Part shown: positions 24,065 to 32,427 of the stretch, piece after piece
How positions within the stretch are numbered: position 1 is the stretch's first letter
Layout: each line of letters starts with the position of its first letter
Source of the DNA: Paractinoplanes ovalisporus
GTDB taxonomy: Bacteria > Actinomycetota > Actinomycetes > Mycobacteriales > Micromonosporaceae
Direction of reading: 5' to 3'
DNA length: 64,000 nt
NCBI RefSeq assembly: GCF_016834655.1
Contig: NZ_JAENHP010000004.1
Span: 1 to 64,000, forward strand
Notes under the pieces: generated by a model
Database searches by the model: none
Told to the model about the DNA's origin: nothing
The model's input: only the letters and a program-made list of their open reading frames with translations
Program-made: the position numbers and the translations under genes

Positions 24065-24454
24065 TCAGGCGGCGCGGTGGCGCAGCGTCGCGACTGTCGA
24101 GCCGGCCAGCGCCAGCAGGCAGTCGGGCAGCTGGCCGTCGGCGATCGCGGCGCCGAACAGCGCCTCGCCGGTCGGGATGTCACCGTTGACGTACGCGCTG
24201 ACGAACCGCGCCACCCAGCGCTTGTCGTACCGCGCGTCGTCGATGCCGGGGAAGTCGAGCGTCCACGCGCCGCCCGAGGGCACCTGCCCGACCATCGTGG
24301 CGGCCAGGCACCAGGCGACGTCATAGGCCCCGACAATGCCCGAACGGTCGACCACCGAGTCGAACGTGCCGACCACCGCGTCACTGTCGCCGCTCAGCGC
24401 ACTCTGGAGCACGAGTGCCGCGTCGTCGATAGCGTGCTGTGGTACCTCGGTCAC
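24065..24454 (-). CDS. hypothetical protein
   Basis: A 129-residue soluble protein of unknown function, with a segment DRSGIVGAYDVAWCLAATMVG and a mixed C-terminus. The GTG at 24454 is preferred over the TTG at 24481 because a TACCTT -10 lies exactly 7 bases before it. It follows a thioesterase gene on the same strand but probably has its own leaderless promoter. Confidence 0.6.
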   Translation of the reverse strand: MTEVPQHAIDDAALVLQSALSGDSDAVVGTFDSVVDRSGIVGAYDVAWCLAATMVGQVPSGGAWTLDFPGIDDARYDKRWVARFVSAYVNGDIPTGEALFGAAIADGQLPDCLLALAGSTVATLRHRAA

Positions 24455-24461
24455 GACAAAG

Positions 24462-24467
24462 AAGGTA
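24462..24467 (-). promoter_or_regulatory. -10 element, probable leaderless start
   Basis: Minus-strand TACCTT is 7 bases before the GTG at 24454 and decides that start. Confidence 0.45.
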
Positions 24468-24505
24468 CGTGGGGTGGTCAAGGTTCGCGCGGTGGGGCGT
24501 GAAAT

Positions 24506-24925
24506 CTAAGCCCCACGAAGCAAACAGGTGATGCGCGCGGTGCAGACCCGCTCGCCGCTGTCGTCGGTGATGACGATTTCGTACGTGGCCATCGTGCGGC
24601 CCCGGTGCACCGGCGTGGCGACACCGGTGACAACGCCGGAACGAGCCGCCTTGTGGTGGGTGGCGTTGATGTCGACGCCCACCGCGAACGGCCGGTCGAC
24701 GCTCTGGCCGTGCATGACCGCTCCCACCGAGCCCAGCGTCTCGGCCAGCACGCAGGAGGCGCCACCATGAAGCAGCCCGTACGGCTGGGTGTTGCCCTCG
24801 ACCGGCATGGTGCCCACGACCCGCTCGGCCGAGGCCTCGGTCAGCTGGATGCCCATGCGCGAGCCCAGCGATCCGCCGCCACCGGTGGTGAAGAGGTCTT
24901 GCACGCTGTCGGCCGCTATGTCCAT
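24506..24925 (-). CDS. PaaI-like hotdog-fold thioesterase
   Basis: A 139-residue hotdog thioesterase of the PaaI/YbdB type acting on acyl-CoA or aryl-CoA esters. The signature is QPYGLLHGGASCVLAETLGS, with the HGG loop and the following acidic residue, then VGVDINATHHKAAR and a strand VCTARITCLLR. The ATG at 24925 is 7 bases after a TAACGT -10. Confidence 0.9.
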   Translation of the reverse strand: MDIAADSVQDLFTTGGGGSLGSRMGIQLTEASAERVVGTMPVEGNTQPYGLLHGGASCVLAETLGSVGAVMHGQSVDRPFAVGVDINATHHKAARSGVVTGVATPVHRGRTMATYEIVITDDSGERVCTARITCLLRGA

Positions 24926-24932
24926 TCGATGA

Positions 24933-24938
24933 ACGTTA
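24933..24938 (-). promoter_or_regulatory. -10 element, probable leaderless start
   Basis: Minus-strand TAACGT is followed by 7 bases and the ATG at 24925, with no Shine-Dalgarno site. Confidence 0.5.
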
Positions 24939-25071
24939 CCGGCGAGGCCCGGCTCGCGGTCCTGTGACTTGGGCCCTACTCTTCCCTGCGACCGTGTTCG
25001 CAAGGCCCGTTCGACCCGGCCGGCTGCTCGCCGGTCGACGAGCGCACCAACCGCAATGCAGGGAGGCCCGC

Positions 25072-25320
25072 ATGACCGAGCCCCAGGAGACCGTCGAGAC
25101 GCGTGGCAACGAGCGCGTCGACCTCATCGCGCAGGACTCCAGCGGTGATGGCAAGCCCGACGTCTGGGTGTCCGACACCGACGGGGACGGCAAGCCCGAC
25201 CTGTTCCAGTTCGACACCGATGGCGACGGCAAGGTCGACATCACCATGGTCGACCTCGACCAGGACGGCAACCCGGACACGATCGTCGACGGCGACGGCG
25301 GACACCCGCCGGCGGTCTGA
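25072..25320 (+). CDS. small acidic protein with tandem Ca-binding-like DxDxDG repeats
   Basis: An 82-residue acidic protein made mostly of a roughly 12-residue repeat: SSGDGKPDVWVSD, TDGDGKPDLFQFD, TDGDGKVDITMVD, LDQDGNPDTIVD. The DxDxDGxxD pattern is the calcium loop seen in dockerins and thrombospondin type 3 repeats. There is no signal peptide, so the protein is cytoplasmic unless exported by another route. GGGAGG gives a strong ribosome binding site. It ends 2 bases before the convergent PrsW gene. Confidence 0.8.
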   Translation: MTEPQETVETRGNERVDLIAQDSSGDGKPDVWVSDTDGDGKPDLFQFDTDGDGKVDITMVDLDQDGNPDTIVDGDGGHPPAV

Positions 25321-25322
25321 CC

Positions 25323-26591
25323 TCAGGCCCCGCCGAGGGCACTGAGCGCGACCCAGAGAACGGCGATCGCCACGGCCGTGGTGGCGACCGTCGAGGCCCG
25401 GTGCCGCCACGAGACCGGGCCCGCGACCGCCTCGGGATGCCCGAGCCGGAGCAGCACCGCGCGCTGTTCCCGGACGGCCGCCTCCCGCGAGGCGGCCGCT
25501 TCCGGGTCGGCCCGGCTGAGCTCGACCGCCAGCCGGGCCTGCGCGCGCTGCAACCGCCGTACGGCCGTGGAGGCTGCTCGCCCGGCCTCGGCCCGCGCGA
25601 GCCGGCGTGCCGCCGCCCGCCGTGACCCCGAACCCAGCACCGCGAGTTCGCCCGGCGTGATCAGCCGCGGGTCGGCGAGGGTCGCGAGCCGCTCCACGTA
25701 GTAGTCCGCCTCGCGGTCGTGCACCCGCCGCACCAGCAGCAGGATCAGCAGCAGCGGCGGCAAGCCTTTGATCAGCAGGACGCCGAGCAGCGCCAGGGCT
25801 CCGTTGCCGAGCCCGTCGATCAGCAGCGGCGAGTTCCAGAGCACGTGCGAGGCCCACGCCCCGATGACGGCCAGCACCGCCACCGCGACCCGGTGCGGGC
25901 GTCCACTTTCCCGGCTGACCACCAGATAGCCGATGCCGGCCCCGGCCAGCGCACCGAAGAGGGTGTGGCTCCAGACGCCGGCCAGGAACCCGCGCAGCAG
26001 AAACGTCGCGATCACCGGCTGCACCTGGTCGCCCTGCCCGGCCAGCGCGACCGCACCGACGGCGAACACGATGTCCTCGGCGATCTGGAAGCCGAGGCCG
26101 ACCATGGCGCCGTAGACGACCCCGTCGAGCACGCTGTTGACCTGGGCCCGGGCGATCAGCACGATCGCCACCACGCCCAGGGTCTTGGCGATCTCCTCGA
26201 CCGTGGGCCCGGCGAGCGCGGCGCCCCAGTCGGCGGCCAGGGTGGGCGAGCCCAGCTTGGCCACCAGGTTGTCCAGGGCGACGCCACCCGGGATCGAGAC
26301 GGTGGTGGCGACCAGGCCGCCCCACGCGAACGCCAGCACGAGCAGTTCGGCCGGTTCCGGTTCGATGAAGTCGAGCTCCGCGACGAACCACCAGAACGGC
26401 ACGGCGAGCAGCGCGAACAGCAGGACCGCGGTGGCGGTCGCTTTCGGGTACGCGGTGAGGAAGTGCCCGGTCATCTGGGCCATCCGCACGGTGCCGGCGA
26501 CCAGCAGCGTCAGCACCACCCAGAAGGCCGGCACACGCACCAGGGCGGACAGGCGCGACCGGCGGGCGGGCCGCACCACCGAGGTGGTCAC
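25323..26591 (-). CDS. PrsW-family intramembrane metalloprotease
   Basis: A 422-residue membrane protein with about eight helices. The family motifs are EEIAKTLGVV (EExxK, about residue 132), GFQIAEDIVFA and GVWSHTLFGALAG with the conserved histidine. PrsW in Bacillus subtilis cleaves the anti-sigma factor RsiW. The C-terminal 120 residues are a hydrophilic, Ala/Arg-rich helical region. The GTG start overlaps the upstream gene's stop (GTGA), so the two are coupled. Confidence 0.87.
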   Translation of the reverse strand: MTTSVVRPARRSRLSALVRVPAFWVVLTLLVAGTVRMAQMTGHFLTAYPKATATAVLLFALLAVPFWWFVAELDFIEPEPAELLVLAFAWGGLVATTVSIPGGVALDNLVAKLGSPTLAADWGAALAGPTVEEIAKTLGVVAIVLIARAQVNSVLDGVVYGAMVGLGFQIAEDIVFAVGAVALAGQGDQVQPVIATFLLRGFLAGVWSHTLFGALAGAGIGYLVVSRESGRPHRVAVAVLAVIGAWASHVLWNSPLLIDGLGNGALALLGVLLIKGLPPLLLILLLVRRVHDREADYYVERLATLADPRLITPGELAVLGSGSRRAAARRLARAEAGRAASTAVRRLQRAQARLAVELSRADPEAAASREAAVREQRAVLLRLGHPEAVAGPVSWRHRASTVATTAVAIAVLWVALSALGGA

Positions 26592-27154
26592 TGCGGCTCC
26601 CCCGCCCGTCGCAGGGTGCGTGTGCTCGCCTCGATCTGCGGCAGGCTGCGGCCCAGATCGAGATCGTTGCCACTGATCGTCACCTCGATGGTGTGACCGT
26701 CGGCGACGAAGACCGCGTACCGTCCGCCGCGGCCCGGTGCCGTGTATCCGCCCTGCAACCCGGCCAGCCCGCCGGCCGTACTCACCTCGAGCTGGACCCC
26801 GGTGACCTGGTAGCCGGTGGTGTCGACGATGCGCTGGCGCAACCGTTCGGCGGCCGCGTCGAGGTCACCGTCGAACGGCCGCACGACGATCGCGTAGCGC
26901 ACCGGCCCGAGCCGGAACAGCACCGTGCCCTCACCGTCGCCGGGGCGGGTTCCCGTCACGTCCAGGGCCGCGCCGGCCGGCGGCACGACGGTCACCCCGG
27001 CCCCGATCAGATAGGGCTCGTCGGTGCGGACCGCGCGTTCGGAGGAGAGCGACCGGTCGATCGCGGGAAGGCCGAACGCCAGCCCGGCGAGGCTCGCGGC
27101 GACCCCGAGCGCACCGAGGAGATTCATCAGCTGACGCCGGGTGATCCTCGCCAT
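26588..27154 (-). CDS. membrane-anchored or secreted protein of unknown function
   Basis: A 188-residue protein with an N-terminal hydrophobic segment (LMNLLGALGVAASLAGLAFG, residues 9-28) after a basic RRQ start, then an extracytoplasmic domain of about 150 residues without cysteines. It is translationally coupled to the downstream PrsW gene, which suggests it may be a substrate, partner or sensor for that protease. The ATG is 6 bases after a TAGCGT -10. Confidence 0.68.
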   Translation of the reverse strand: MARITRRQLMNLLGALGVAASLAGLAFGLPAIDRSLSSERAVRTDEPYLIGAGVTVVPPAGAALDVTGTRPGDGEGTVLFRLGPVRYAIVVRPFDGDLDAAAERLRQRIVDTTGYQVTGVQLEVSTAGGLAGLQGGYTAPGRGGRYAVFVADGHTIEVTISGNDLDLGRSLPQIEASTRTLRRAGEPQ

Positions 27155-27160
27155 GCCCCA

Positions 27161-27166
27161 ACGCTA
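27161..27166 (-). promoter_or_regulatory. -10 element of the prsW operon (leaderless)
   Basis: Minus-strand TAGCGT ends 6 bases before the ATG at 27154. There is no ribosome binding site between. Confidence 0.5.
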
Positions 27167-27226
27167 ACGGCGTGTGCGGACACCCGTGACGTACGGCCAT
27201 TGTGGAGCATCGATCAACCAGGGAAA

Positions 27227-27793
27227 TTACGGATTTGTCGGTTCTAGCGTGAGATACCCGGGAGGGACGTCGGCGGTCAGCCAGACCCCGTTCGCGCTGC
27301 GGTGGAACACGTGGCCGCCGGACGCCATCTCGCCCGCGGCCACCCGCAGCACCACCACATCGGAGGAACGGCGCCGGCCCACGGTCAGGGCGGTTGCCAC
27401 GTCCGGCGACAGGTGCACGTGGTGCCGGCTGCGCGGCCGCAGCCCCTCGCGCAAGATCGGGCCGAGGTTGCCGCGCGGCGTGCCGTGGAAGAGCACCGCC
27501 GGCGGTCCCTCGGACGGCAGACCGAGGTCGACCTCGACCCGGCGGGAGTGGCCCTGACTGGCCCGGATCCAGTCGGCGCCGTTGTCGCGACGGGCGATCG
27601 CGAAGCGGGACTTGTCGTTGCGCTCGACGATGAGGTCGAGCTCGGCCCGGGTGATGCCCAGCGCGGCCAGCAGGTCGGCGACCGGCACCCAGCCGTTCGC
27701 GTCCAGCGTCAACCCGGCCGACTCGGGCCGGTGCCGCAACAGCAGGGAGATGCGGCGGCTCATCCGCACCTGGTCGCGGCTCAGCCCGGTCAC
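27227..27793 (-). CDS. kptA: RNA 2'-phosphotransferase (KptA/Tpt1 family)
   Basis: A 188-residue protein that transfers an internal RNA 2'-phosphate to NAD. Family segments: RRISLLLRHRPESAGLTLDANGWVPVADLL at the N-terminus, RASQGHS, VLFHGTPRGNLGPILREGL and SRHHVHLSPD, with the Arg-His-Arg-Arg-type active site recognisable. Bacterial homologues act on RNA with unknown physiological role. The GTG overlaps the upstream methyltransferase stop by four bases. The window also holds Hen1 and Pnkp, two further RNA repair enzymes. Confidence 0.9.
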   Translation of the reverse strand: MTGLSRDQVRMSRRISLLLRHRPESAGLTLDANGWVPVADLLAALGITRAELDLIVERNDKSRFAIARRDNGADWIRASQGHSRRVEVDLGLPSEGPPAVLFHGTPRGNLGPILREGLRPRSRHHVHLSPDVATALTVGRRRSSDVVVLRVAAGEMASGGHVFHRSANGVWLTADVPPGYLTLEPTNP

Positions 27794-28566
27794 TCCACCA
27801 GCTCCATGACGGCCAGATAGTAGGGCCGGTCCTGCTCGTCGACCGATCGCAACCGCCACCGCGTGCCCTCGATCAGCGCCTCCAGCTCGGCCGCGGAGCA
27901 GTTCAGATAGTCGAACCACTCGGTGGCGAGCAGGCGGTAGCGCAGCCGCAGCCGCAACTGCCCACCCAGGCGGCCGCGCTCGCGGTTGAACTGGTGATAG
28001 CTCACGTGCACGGGATCGGTGGTGCCGTACGGATCGGTGCCCTGCGCGATGATGCGGGCGCCGGGGTTGGCCAGCCGGGCCAGCGCGTCGAGCACGACCG
28101 GCGCCCGTTCCGGACCGCCGAGCAGGCCCAGGTTGTTGCCGAGCAGCAGGAACGTGTCGTAGCGGGCGCTGGCCGCGGCGTACGCGTCGATGGTCGCGAC
28201 GACGGTGTCGAGCAGGCCGCGCCGGCGGGCGATCTCGATGGCGCCGGCCGAGGTGTCGAGGCCGGTCACCGCCATGCCGCGGCGCTGGAGTTCGAGGGCG
28301 TGGCGGCCGGCGCCGACACCGATGTCGAGCACGTGGCCCCGGCAGAGTCGCAGGGCCCGGTGGTCGTGCGGCTGCCACTCGTCGGGTTCGCCCAGGTAGT
28401 GGTCGGCCGGGGCGCCGTTGATCAGGCCGTCGTCGCGCTCGATGACCTCGATGACCGGGCGCGGCACCCGGCCGCCGGCCAGGGGCCGGGGCCCGACGCC
28501 GGTGCGCACGGCGTACGCGTCCCGGATCATCTCGCCGAACACGTCGCCTATCGGTGGCTGCTGCAT
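27790..28566 (-). CDS. SAM-dependent methyltransferase
   Basis: A 258-residue class I methyltransferase. The SAM-binding glycine loop is HVLDIGVGAGRHALELQRRG (about residues 77-96), motif II is VTGLDTSAGAIE and the post-I strand ends in YDTFLLLGNNLGLLGG. The substrate is unknown. It is the first gene of a two-gene unit with kptA, coupled by GTGA. The ATG at 28566 is chosen; the conserved region starts soon after. Confidence 0.82.
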   Translation of the reverse strand: MQQPPIGDVFGEMIRDAYAVRTGVGPRPLAGGRVPRPVIEVIERDDGLINGAPADHYLGEPDEWQPHDHRALRLCRGHVLDIGVGAGRHALELQRRGMAVTGLDTSAGAIEIARRRGLLDTVVATIDAYAAASARYDTFLLLGNNLGLLGGPERAPVVLDALARLANPGARIIAQGTDPYGTTDPVHVSYHQFNRERGRLGGQLRLRLRYRLLATEWFDYLNCSAAELEALIEGTRWRLRSVDEQDRPYYLAVMELVE

Positions 28567-28572
28567 GGTCAC

Positions 28573-28578
28573 TACCCT
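28573..28578 (+). promoter_or_regulatory. -10 element, leaderless PPOX gene
   Basis: TACCCT lies 6 bases before the ATG at 28585, within the 18-base gap between the divergent start codons. Confidence 0.55.
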
Positions 28579-28584
28579 TGGCGC

Positions 28585-28962
28585 ATGACCGCGCTGAGGC
28601 AACTCGGTTCCGAGAAGTACGTCCTGCTGACGACGTTCCGCAAGGACGGCCGGGCCGTGGCGACCCCCGTCTGGGTGCTCCCCGCCGATTCCGGCGTCGC
28701 GATCTGGACGGAAAGCAAGTCGTTCAAGGTCAAGCGGGTCCGCAACGACCCGCGGGTCACGCTGGCCGCCTGCGACATCCGCGGCAACGTGCGCGGCGAG
28801 ACGGCCGAGGGCCGGGCCCGCATCGCCGACGACGCCGAGCGTGAGCACTTCGCCGGGGTGCTCGGCCGCAAATACAAGATCGCGGGTCTGGCCGGGATGC
28901 TCCGCTACAAGCTCCTGGGTCAGCGCGACCGGATCACCGTGATTCGCATCGATCCGGCATAA
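28585..28962 (+). CDS. PPOX-class F420-dependent oxidoreductase-like flavoprotein
   Basis: A 125-residue split-barrel flavin/deazaflavin binding protein of the pyridoxamine phosphate oxidase superfamily. Conserved segments: YVLLTTFRKDGRAVATPVWVL, SFKVKRVRNDPRVTLAACD and GVLGRKYKIAGL. Actinobacterial members of this length generally use F420. The start is set by the -10 six bases upstream. Confidence 0.88.
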   Translation: MTALRQLGSEKYVLLTTFRKDGRAVATPVWVLPADSGVAIWTESKSFKVKRVRNDPRVTLAACDIRGNVRGETAEGRARIADDAEREHFAGVLGRKYKIAGLAGMLRYKLLGQRDRITVIRIDPA

Positions 28963-28985
28963 ATCGCCCGGCACCAGATGCGAAG

Positions 28986-29019
28986 AAGGGGCGATCGCCT
29001 TCCCCGACGCTCGCCCCTT
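28986..29019. terminator. bidirectional hairpin terminator
   Basis: AAGGGGCGA and TCGCCCCTT form a perfect 9-bp stem with a 16-base loop, between the convergent PPOX and bldC genes. Confidence 0.6.
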
Positions 29020-29049
29020 GCAACGATCTTTCGCTTCGACCGAGGTTCG

Positions 29050-29259
29050 TCAGTCACCCTGGCGCTGCGTGGGGATCTGCCCCTGCAGCAGGGCGCGAAC
29101 CTCCGACTCCCGGTAACGACGGTGGCCGCCCAGAGTGCGAATCGCACTCAGCTTGCCCGCCTTCGCCCACCGGGTGACGGTCTTCGGGTCGACACGGAAC
29201 ATCGACGCCACCTCGGCCGGCGTTAGTAGCGGCTCAGGATCGTGCGTACGCGATGCCAT
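29050..29259 (-). CDS. bldC: developmental regulator BldC (MerR-like HTH)
   Basis: A 69-residue single-domain MerR-like DNA-binding protein nearly identical in layout to Streptomyces BldC: LLTPAEVASMFRVDPKTVTR, then WAKAGKLSAIRTLGGHRRYRESEV. BldC represses premature sporulation genes in Streptomyces and binds as head-to-tail oligomers on direct repeats. GGAGGAG before the ATG fixes the start. A long AT-rich leader of about 280 bases precedes it. Confidence 0.95.
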   Translation of the reverse strand: MASRTHDPEPLLTPAEVASMFRVDPKTVTRWAKAGKLSAIRTLGGHRRYRESEVRALLQGQIPTQRQGD

Positions 29260-29541
29260 CGGTCACTCCTCCACAGGTACCTATAGACAACGGCCGGGGT
29301 CCCGCCGGCCGGTGCGTCTCTCATGGTCCGGCTAGTCCCCGATGTCCGACATGGGCCGAACGGACGAAGGTCCCCAGATAGACGGATGAAGCATGCCCGA
29401 TTTTTGCGTGTTTTCTACGCCAGATAGTGTCTCGTTTAGTCCGATTATCACGCTTCGGCGAGCGCCAGTTACGAAGAGTATTCGCCTCGGGAGCGTTCCC
29501 ACGGGCGGTGAAAACCGCCCATCTGTCCGCATCGCCGCAGC
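29260..29541. promoter_or_regulatory. AT-rich bldC upstream region
   Basis: The gap holds the most AT-rich DNA in the window (about 29390-29480), with several minus-strand -10-like words such as GATAAT (29445-29450), CTATCT near 29424 and TATAGG (29280-29285). This suggests multiple promoters and a long untranslated leader for bldC. Exact start sites cannot be told. Confidence 0.45.
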
Positions 29542-30381
29542 TCAGTTGCACCTTTCCAGCAACTGGACGGCCCGCCAGCGATCGACGAGCTTCTCGTACG
29601 CGGCGGAGGCGTCGTCGGCGTCTCCGCGGGAGAGTGCCGAAAGTCCGGCCGCCACCAGTCCGGGTGAATCGTCACCAGCGAGAACGTCATCCGGGAGGAG
29701 GTTGACGAGGCCGCCGTAGTCAAGCTCGACAATCGAGCGGGGATGGAACTCCTCGAGCCACCGGGTGCCCTCCTCGACCGCCTCGGTGATCGGGGCGTCG
29801 CCCAGCGACTTGCGCAGGACGGCCACGCCCCGGTGCGCGCGCCGGCGGGCCTTGGAGATCTCCGTGCGGTAGCGCAGCGTGCGCTTGCCGGTGGCGAGGT
29901 CGATCTCGCGCTCCTCCAGGTCGACGAAGACGAACCAGCGCAGCGGCACGCCCCACGTCGCGATCTGCTCGTGCACCCGCGGCACCCCGTGCTCGAGCAC
30001 CTTGGCCCCGCTGCGCCAGTCCTCGACGATGGCCTTGGCCTGGCCGGCCAGCACCGGGGGCACGAAGGCGTCGGCCAGCACGCTGGGCACGCCGTCGCGC
30101 GCGTTCAGGGCCGCCTCGGCCACCCGCAGGCGCAGGTTCCAGGGGCAGACCAGCAGCGAGTCACCCCACTGCAGCACGTACGCCTCGTCGGGCAGATCGG
30201 GCAGCCTGGTCCAGCCCGCGCCGAGCGCCTCGAGCACGGCCGAGCGCTGCCGGACCGGACCCTCGACCGGTCCCAGCGCACGGCCCTCACGGGCGTACTT
30301 ACGCCAGAAAACCTGACGGTCGCGGTCGAAGGCGGTCAGCGGTTCGTAAACCCTCAGGTACGACGCGAACAGTGACGGCAC
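29542..30381 (-). CDS. conserved actinobacterial protein of unknown function near bldC
   Basis: A 279-residue soluble protein beginning SLFASYLRVYEPLTAFDR. Segments such as RLPDLPDEAYVLQWGD and WGVPLRWFVFVDLEERE indicate a mixed alpha/beta protein without a recognised motif. From memory of Streptomyces, a gene with this opening lies between bldC and the valine dehydrogenase, the same order as here. AAAGGATC upstream may bind the ribosome. Confidence 0.75.
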   Translation of the reverse strand: MPSLFASYLRVYEPLTAFDRDRQVFWRKYAREGRALGPVEGPVRQRSAVLEALGAGWTRLPDLPDEAYVLQWGDSLLVCPWNLRLRVAEAALNARDGVPSVLADAFVPPVLAGQAKAIVEDWRSGAKVLEHGVPRVHEQIATWGVPLRWFVFVDLEEREIDLATGKRTLRYRTEISKARRRAHRGVAVLRKSLGDAPITEAVEEGTRWLEEFHPRSIVELDYGGLVNLLPDDVLAGDDSPGLVAAGLSALSRGDADDASAAYEKLVDRWRAVQLLERCN

Positions 30382-30534
30382 GGCGCGATCCTTTCACGAA
30401 TTCGGCCATGTGGAACTTCCCGCGCGGACGTAATCCCGCCACAGGCCGCCTGACTAGGCTGGGTATGTCCGGCACCACCCCCGCCGGCACCCGCGGCCCC
30501 ACGAGGGCATGACAAAAGGATCAGGAGAACAGCC

Positions 30535-31614
30535 ATGGGCGTGTTCGACACCGACGGCACCGACGCCACCGGTCACGAACAGGTCGTCTTCTGCCAGGAC
30601 AGGCAGACCGGCCTCAAGGCGATCATCGGGATCTACTCCACGGCCCTCGGGCCGGCGCTCGGCGGCACCCGTTTCTATCCGTACGAGAGTGAGGAAGCCG
30701 CCCTCGCCGACGTGTTGAAGCTCTCCCGCGGGATGGCGTACAAGAACGCCCTGGCCGGGCTCGACCTCGGCGGCGGCAAGGCGGTCATCTGGGGCGACCC
30801 GGCCCGCGCCAAGTCCGAGGGGCTGCTGCGGGCGTACGGGCGTTTCGTCGAGTCGCTGCACGGGCGCTACTACACGGCGTGCGACGTCGGCACCTATGTC
30901 CCCGACATGGACGTGATCGCCCGCGAGACCCGCTACGTCACCGGCCGCAGCGTCGAGCACGGCGGCGCCGGCGACTCCTCGATCCTCACCGCCTGGGGTG
31001 TCTTCCAGGGCATGCGCGCCGCGGCCGAGCACACGTGGGGCCGCCCCACGCTGGCCGGGCGCACGGTGGGCATCGCCGGTCTCGGCAAGGTCGGCAAATA
31101 TCTGGCCGGTCACCTCATCGAGGACGGCGCCGCGGTGATCGCGACCGACGTCAACGAGGCCGCGCTCAGCTGGGCCCGCACCACGCACCCGCAGATCGAG
31201 CTCGTCGCCGACACCACGGCGCTGATCACCTCGGACCTCGACGTCTATGCCCCCTGCGCCCTCGGCGGCGCGCTCGACGACGACACCGTGCCGGCGTTGC
31301 GGGCCAAGGTGGTGACCGGCGGCGCCAACAACCAGCTGGCCCACCCCGGCATCGAGAAGACGCTGGCCGAGCGGGGCATCCTCTACACCCCCGACTATCT
31401 GGTGAACGCGGGCGGTGTGATCCAGGTCGCCGACGAGATCGAGGGCTTCAACTTCGAGCGGGCGAAGCTGCGCGCGACCGGCATCTTCGACACCACGCGG
31501 CGGATCCTGCGGATGGCCGAGACCGAGGGTGTGGCCCCGGCCGTCGCCGCCGACCGGCTCGCCGAGCAGCGCATGGCCGAGGTCGGCCGGCTGCGTTCGA
31601 TCTATCTGAGCTGA
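30535..31614 (+). CDS. vdh: Leu/Val/Phe amino acid dehydrogenase (valine dehydrogenase-like)
   Basis: A 359-residue NAD-dependent amino acid dehydrogenase. The substrate domain has [33 protein letters not shown] (catalytic lysines) and [11 protein letters not shown]. The Rossmann motif is [16 protein letters not shown], and TGGANNQL and [13 protein letters not shown] close the site. It deaminates branched-chain amino acids to oxo acids, precursors of branched fatty acids and polyketides. AGGAG before the ATG is a clear ribosome binding site. Confidence 0.9.
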   Translation: MGVFDTDGTDATGHEQVVFCQDRQTGLKAIIGIYSTALGPALGGTRFYPYESEEAALADVLKLSRGMAYKNALAGLDLGGGKAVIWGDPARAKSEGLLRAYGRFVESLHGRYYTACDVGTYVPDMDVIARETRYVTGRSVEHGGAGDSSILTAWGVFQGMRAAAEHTWGRPTLAGRTVGIAGLGKVGKYLAGHLIEDGAAVIATDVNEAALSWARTTHPQIELVADTTALITSDLDVYAPCALGGALDDDTVPALRAKVVTGGANNQLAHPGIEKTLAERGILYTPDYLVNAGGVIQVADEIEGFNFERAKLRATGIFDTTRRILRMAETEGVAPAVAADRLAEQRMAEVGRLRSIYLS

Positions 31615-31857
31615 GTGAACCTCATATGAACGGCCTGCTTCGGCGACCCGAACGGACGGGCCGGGGGCCGGAAAAGAGAGCGGTTTAGTGCCTGCCGCGC
31701 GTTCCGGGACGGAAAACCGCGACGCGCGGCAGTGTCACACGCAACCCGAGGTGCCGAAGACGGCATCGTCCATGTACCGTAAGACCCACGAGAGATGCCT
31801 GACGTCATCGGGGCCCGCCTTCGGGCTGCCCCGAATTCTGTGCGAGGGGGTCGAGCC

Positions 31858-32070
31858 ATGGGGCGCGGCCGTGCTAAGGCCAAGCAGACGAAGGTGGCCC
31901 GGGAGTTGAAGTATCACTCCCCGAACACCGACCTCACCGCCTTGCAGCGCGAACTGGCGGGAACACGCCAGTCCGACCGTCACTTCGACGACGACAACGA
32001 TGAGTTCGTCGACGACGACGAGGATGACGCTGACGACGACCAGGATTCCTGGTCGCCGACAAGGCGCTGA
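31858..32070 (+). CDS. DUF3073 protein
   Basis: A 70-residue protein opening GRGRAKAKQTKVARELKY, then HSPNTDLTALQRELAG, followed by a strongly acidic Asp-rich tail (DDDNDEFVDDDEDDADDD). This is the actinobacterial DUF3073 signature, usually encoded beside purM and purF as here. A basic head with an acidic tail suggests a nucleic-acid or ribosome-linked small protein; no function is established. GAGGGGG precedes the ATG. Confidence 0.92.
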   Translation: MGRGRAKAKQTKVARELKYHSPNTDLTALQRELAGTRQSDRHFDDDNDEFVDDDEDDADDDQDSWSPTRR

Positions 32071-32143
32071 CCCGTACCGCACAGAGCACGCGGCTCTCCG
32101 CGTGCTCCCGTGCGTGGTGGTCAATCCCTAGGGTTCAAACACA

Positions 32144-32179
32144 CGAAGCCCACGCGGGCTAACCCTCGCGTGGGCTTCG
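32144..32179. terminator. strong bidirectional hairpin
   Basis: CGAAGCCCACGCG pairs perfectly with CGCGTGGGCTTCG (13 bp) around a 10-base loop. It is placed between DUF3073 and the convergent RiPP precursor gene. Confidence 0.7.
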
Positions 32180-32224
32180 AACCAGGACCCACTCTCCGTG
32201 GACCCGTGAATCGTCAACTGCCGC

Positions 32225-32321
32225 GATCGCCCCGCAGGCGAGGAGGCAGTCGATTTGCGTCGCCGCGGTGTTTGCGGTGCCGGAAATCGACTGCCTCCTC
32301 GCCTGCCTCAAAGGGGCGATC
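32225..32321. repeat. long inverted repeat (hairpin) in RiPP-DUF3073 gap
   Basis: A 23-base arm (32234-32256) is the exact reverse complement of 32284-32306. After a 6-base bulge on one side (32307-32312), a further 9 bp pair: GATCGCCCC (32225-32233) with GGGGCGATC (32313-32321). The loop is 27 bases. This is far stronger than an ordinary terminator and includes part of the first unit of a tandem duplication. Confidence 0.8.
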
Positions 32322-32427
32322 GCCCGCGGAGCGAAGCGGAGCCATGTCACAGCTTGCGGTGCCGGAAATCGGCTGACTCCTCACCGACCTCCCAGAGGCG
32401 ATCGCCCGCGGAGCGAAGCGGAGCCAT
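32273..32427. repeat. tandem duplication, period 82 bases
   Basis: Two copies, 32273-32345 and 32355-32427, share the start TGCGGTGCCGGAAATCG and the end CGATCGCCCGCGGAGCGAAG (followed by CGGAGCCAT), differing at several positions between. The second copy ends on the stop codon of the RiPP precursor, whose TGA is read from 32427 leftward on the minus strand. Confidence 0.85.

Noticed and set aside
24964..25071. Longer N-terminus for the Ca-repeat protein
   Set aside because: The GGGAGG site directly before the ATG at 25072 and the lack of conserved sequence upstream favour the short form.
32273..32427. CRISPR or IS remnant from the duplicated unit
   Set aside because: Only two copies exist, with no terminal repeats, target-site duplication or transposase fragment.
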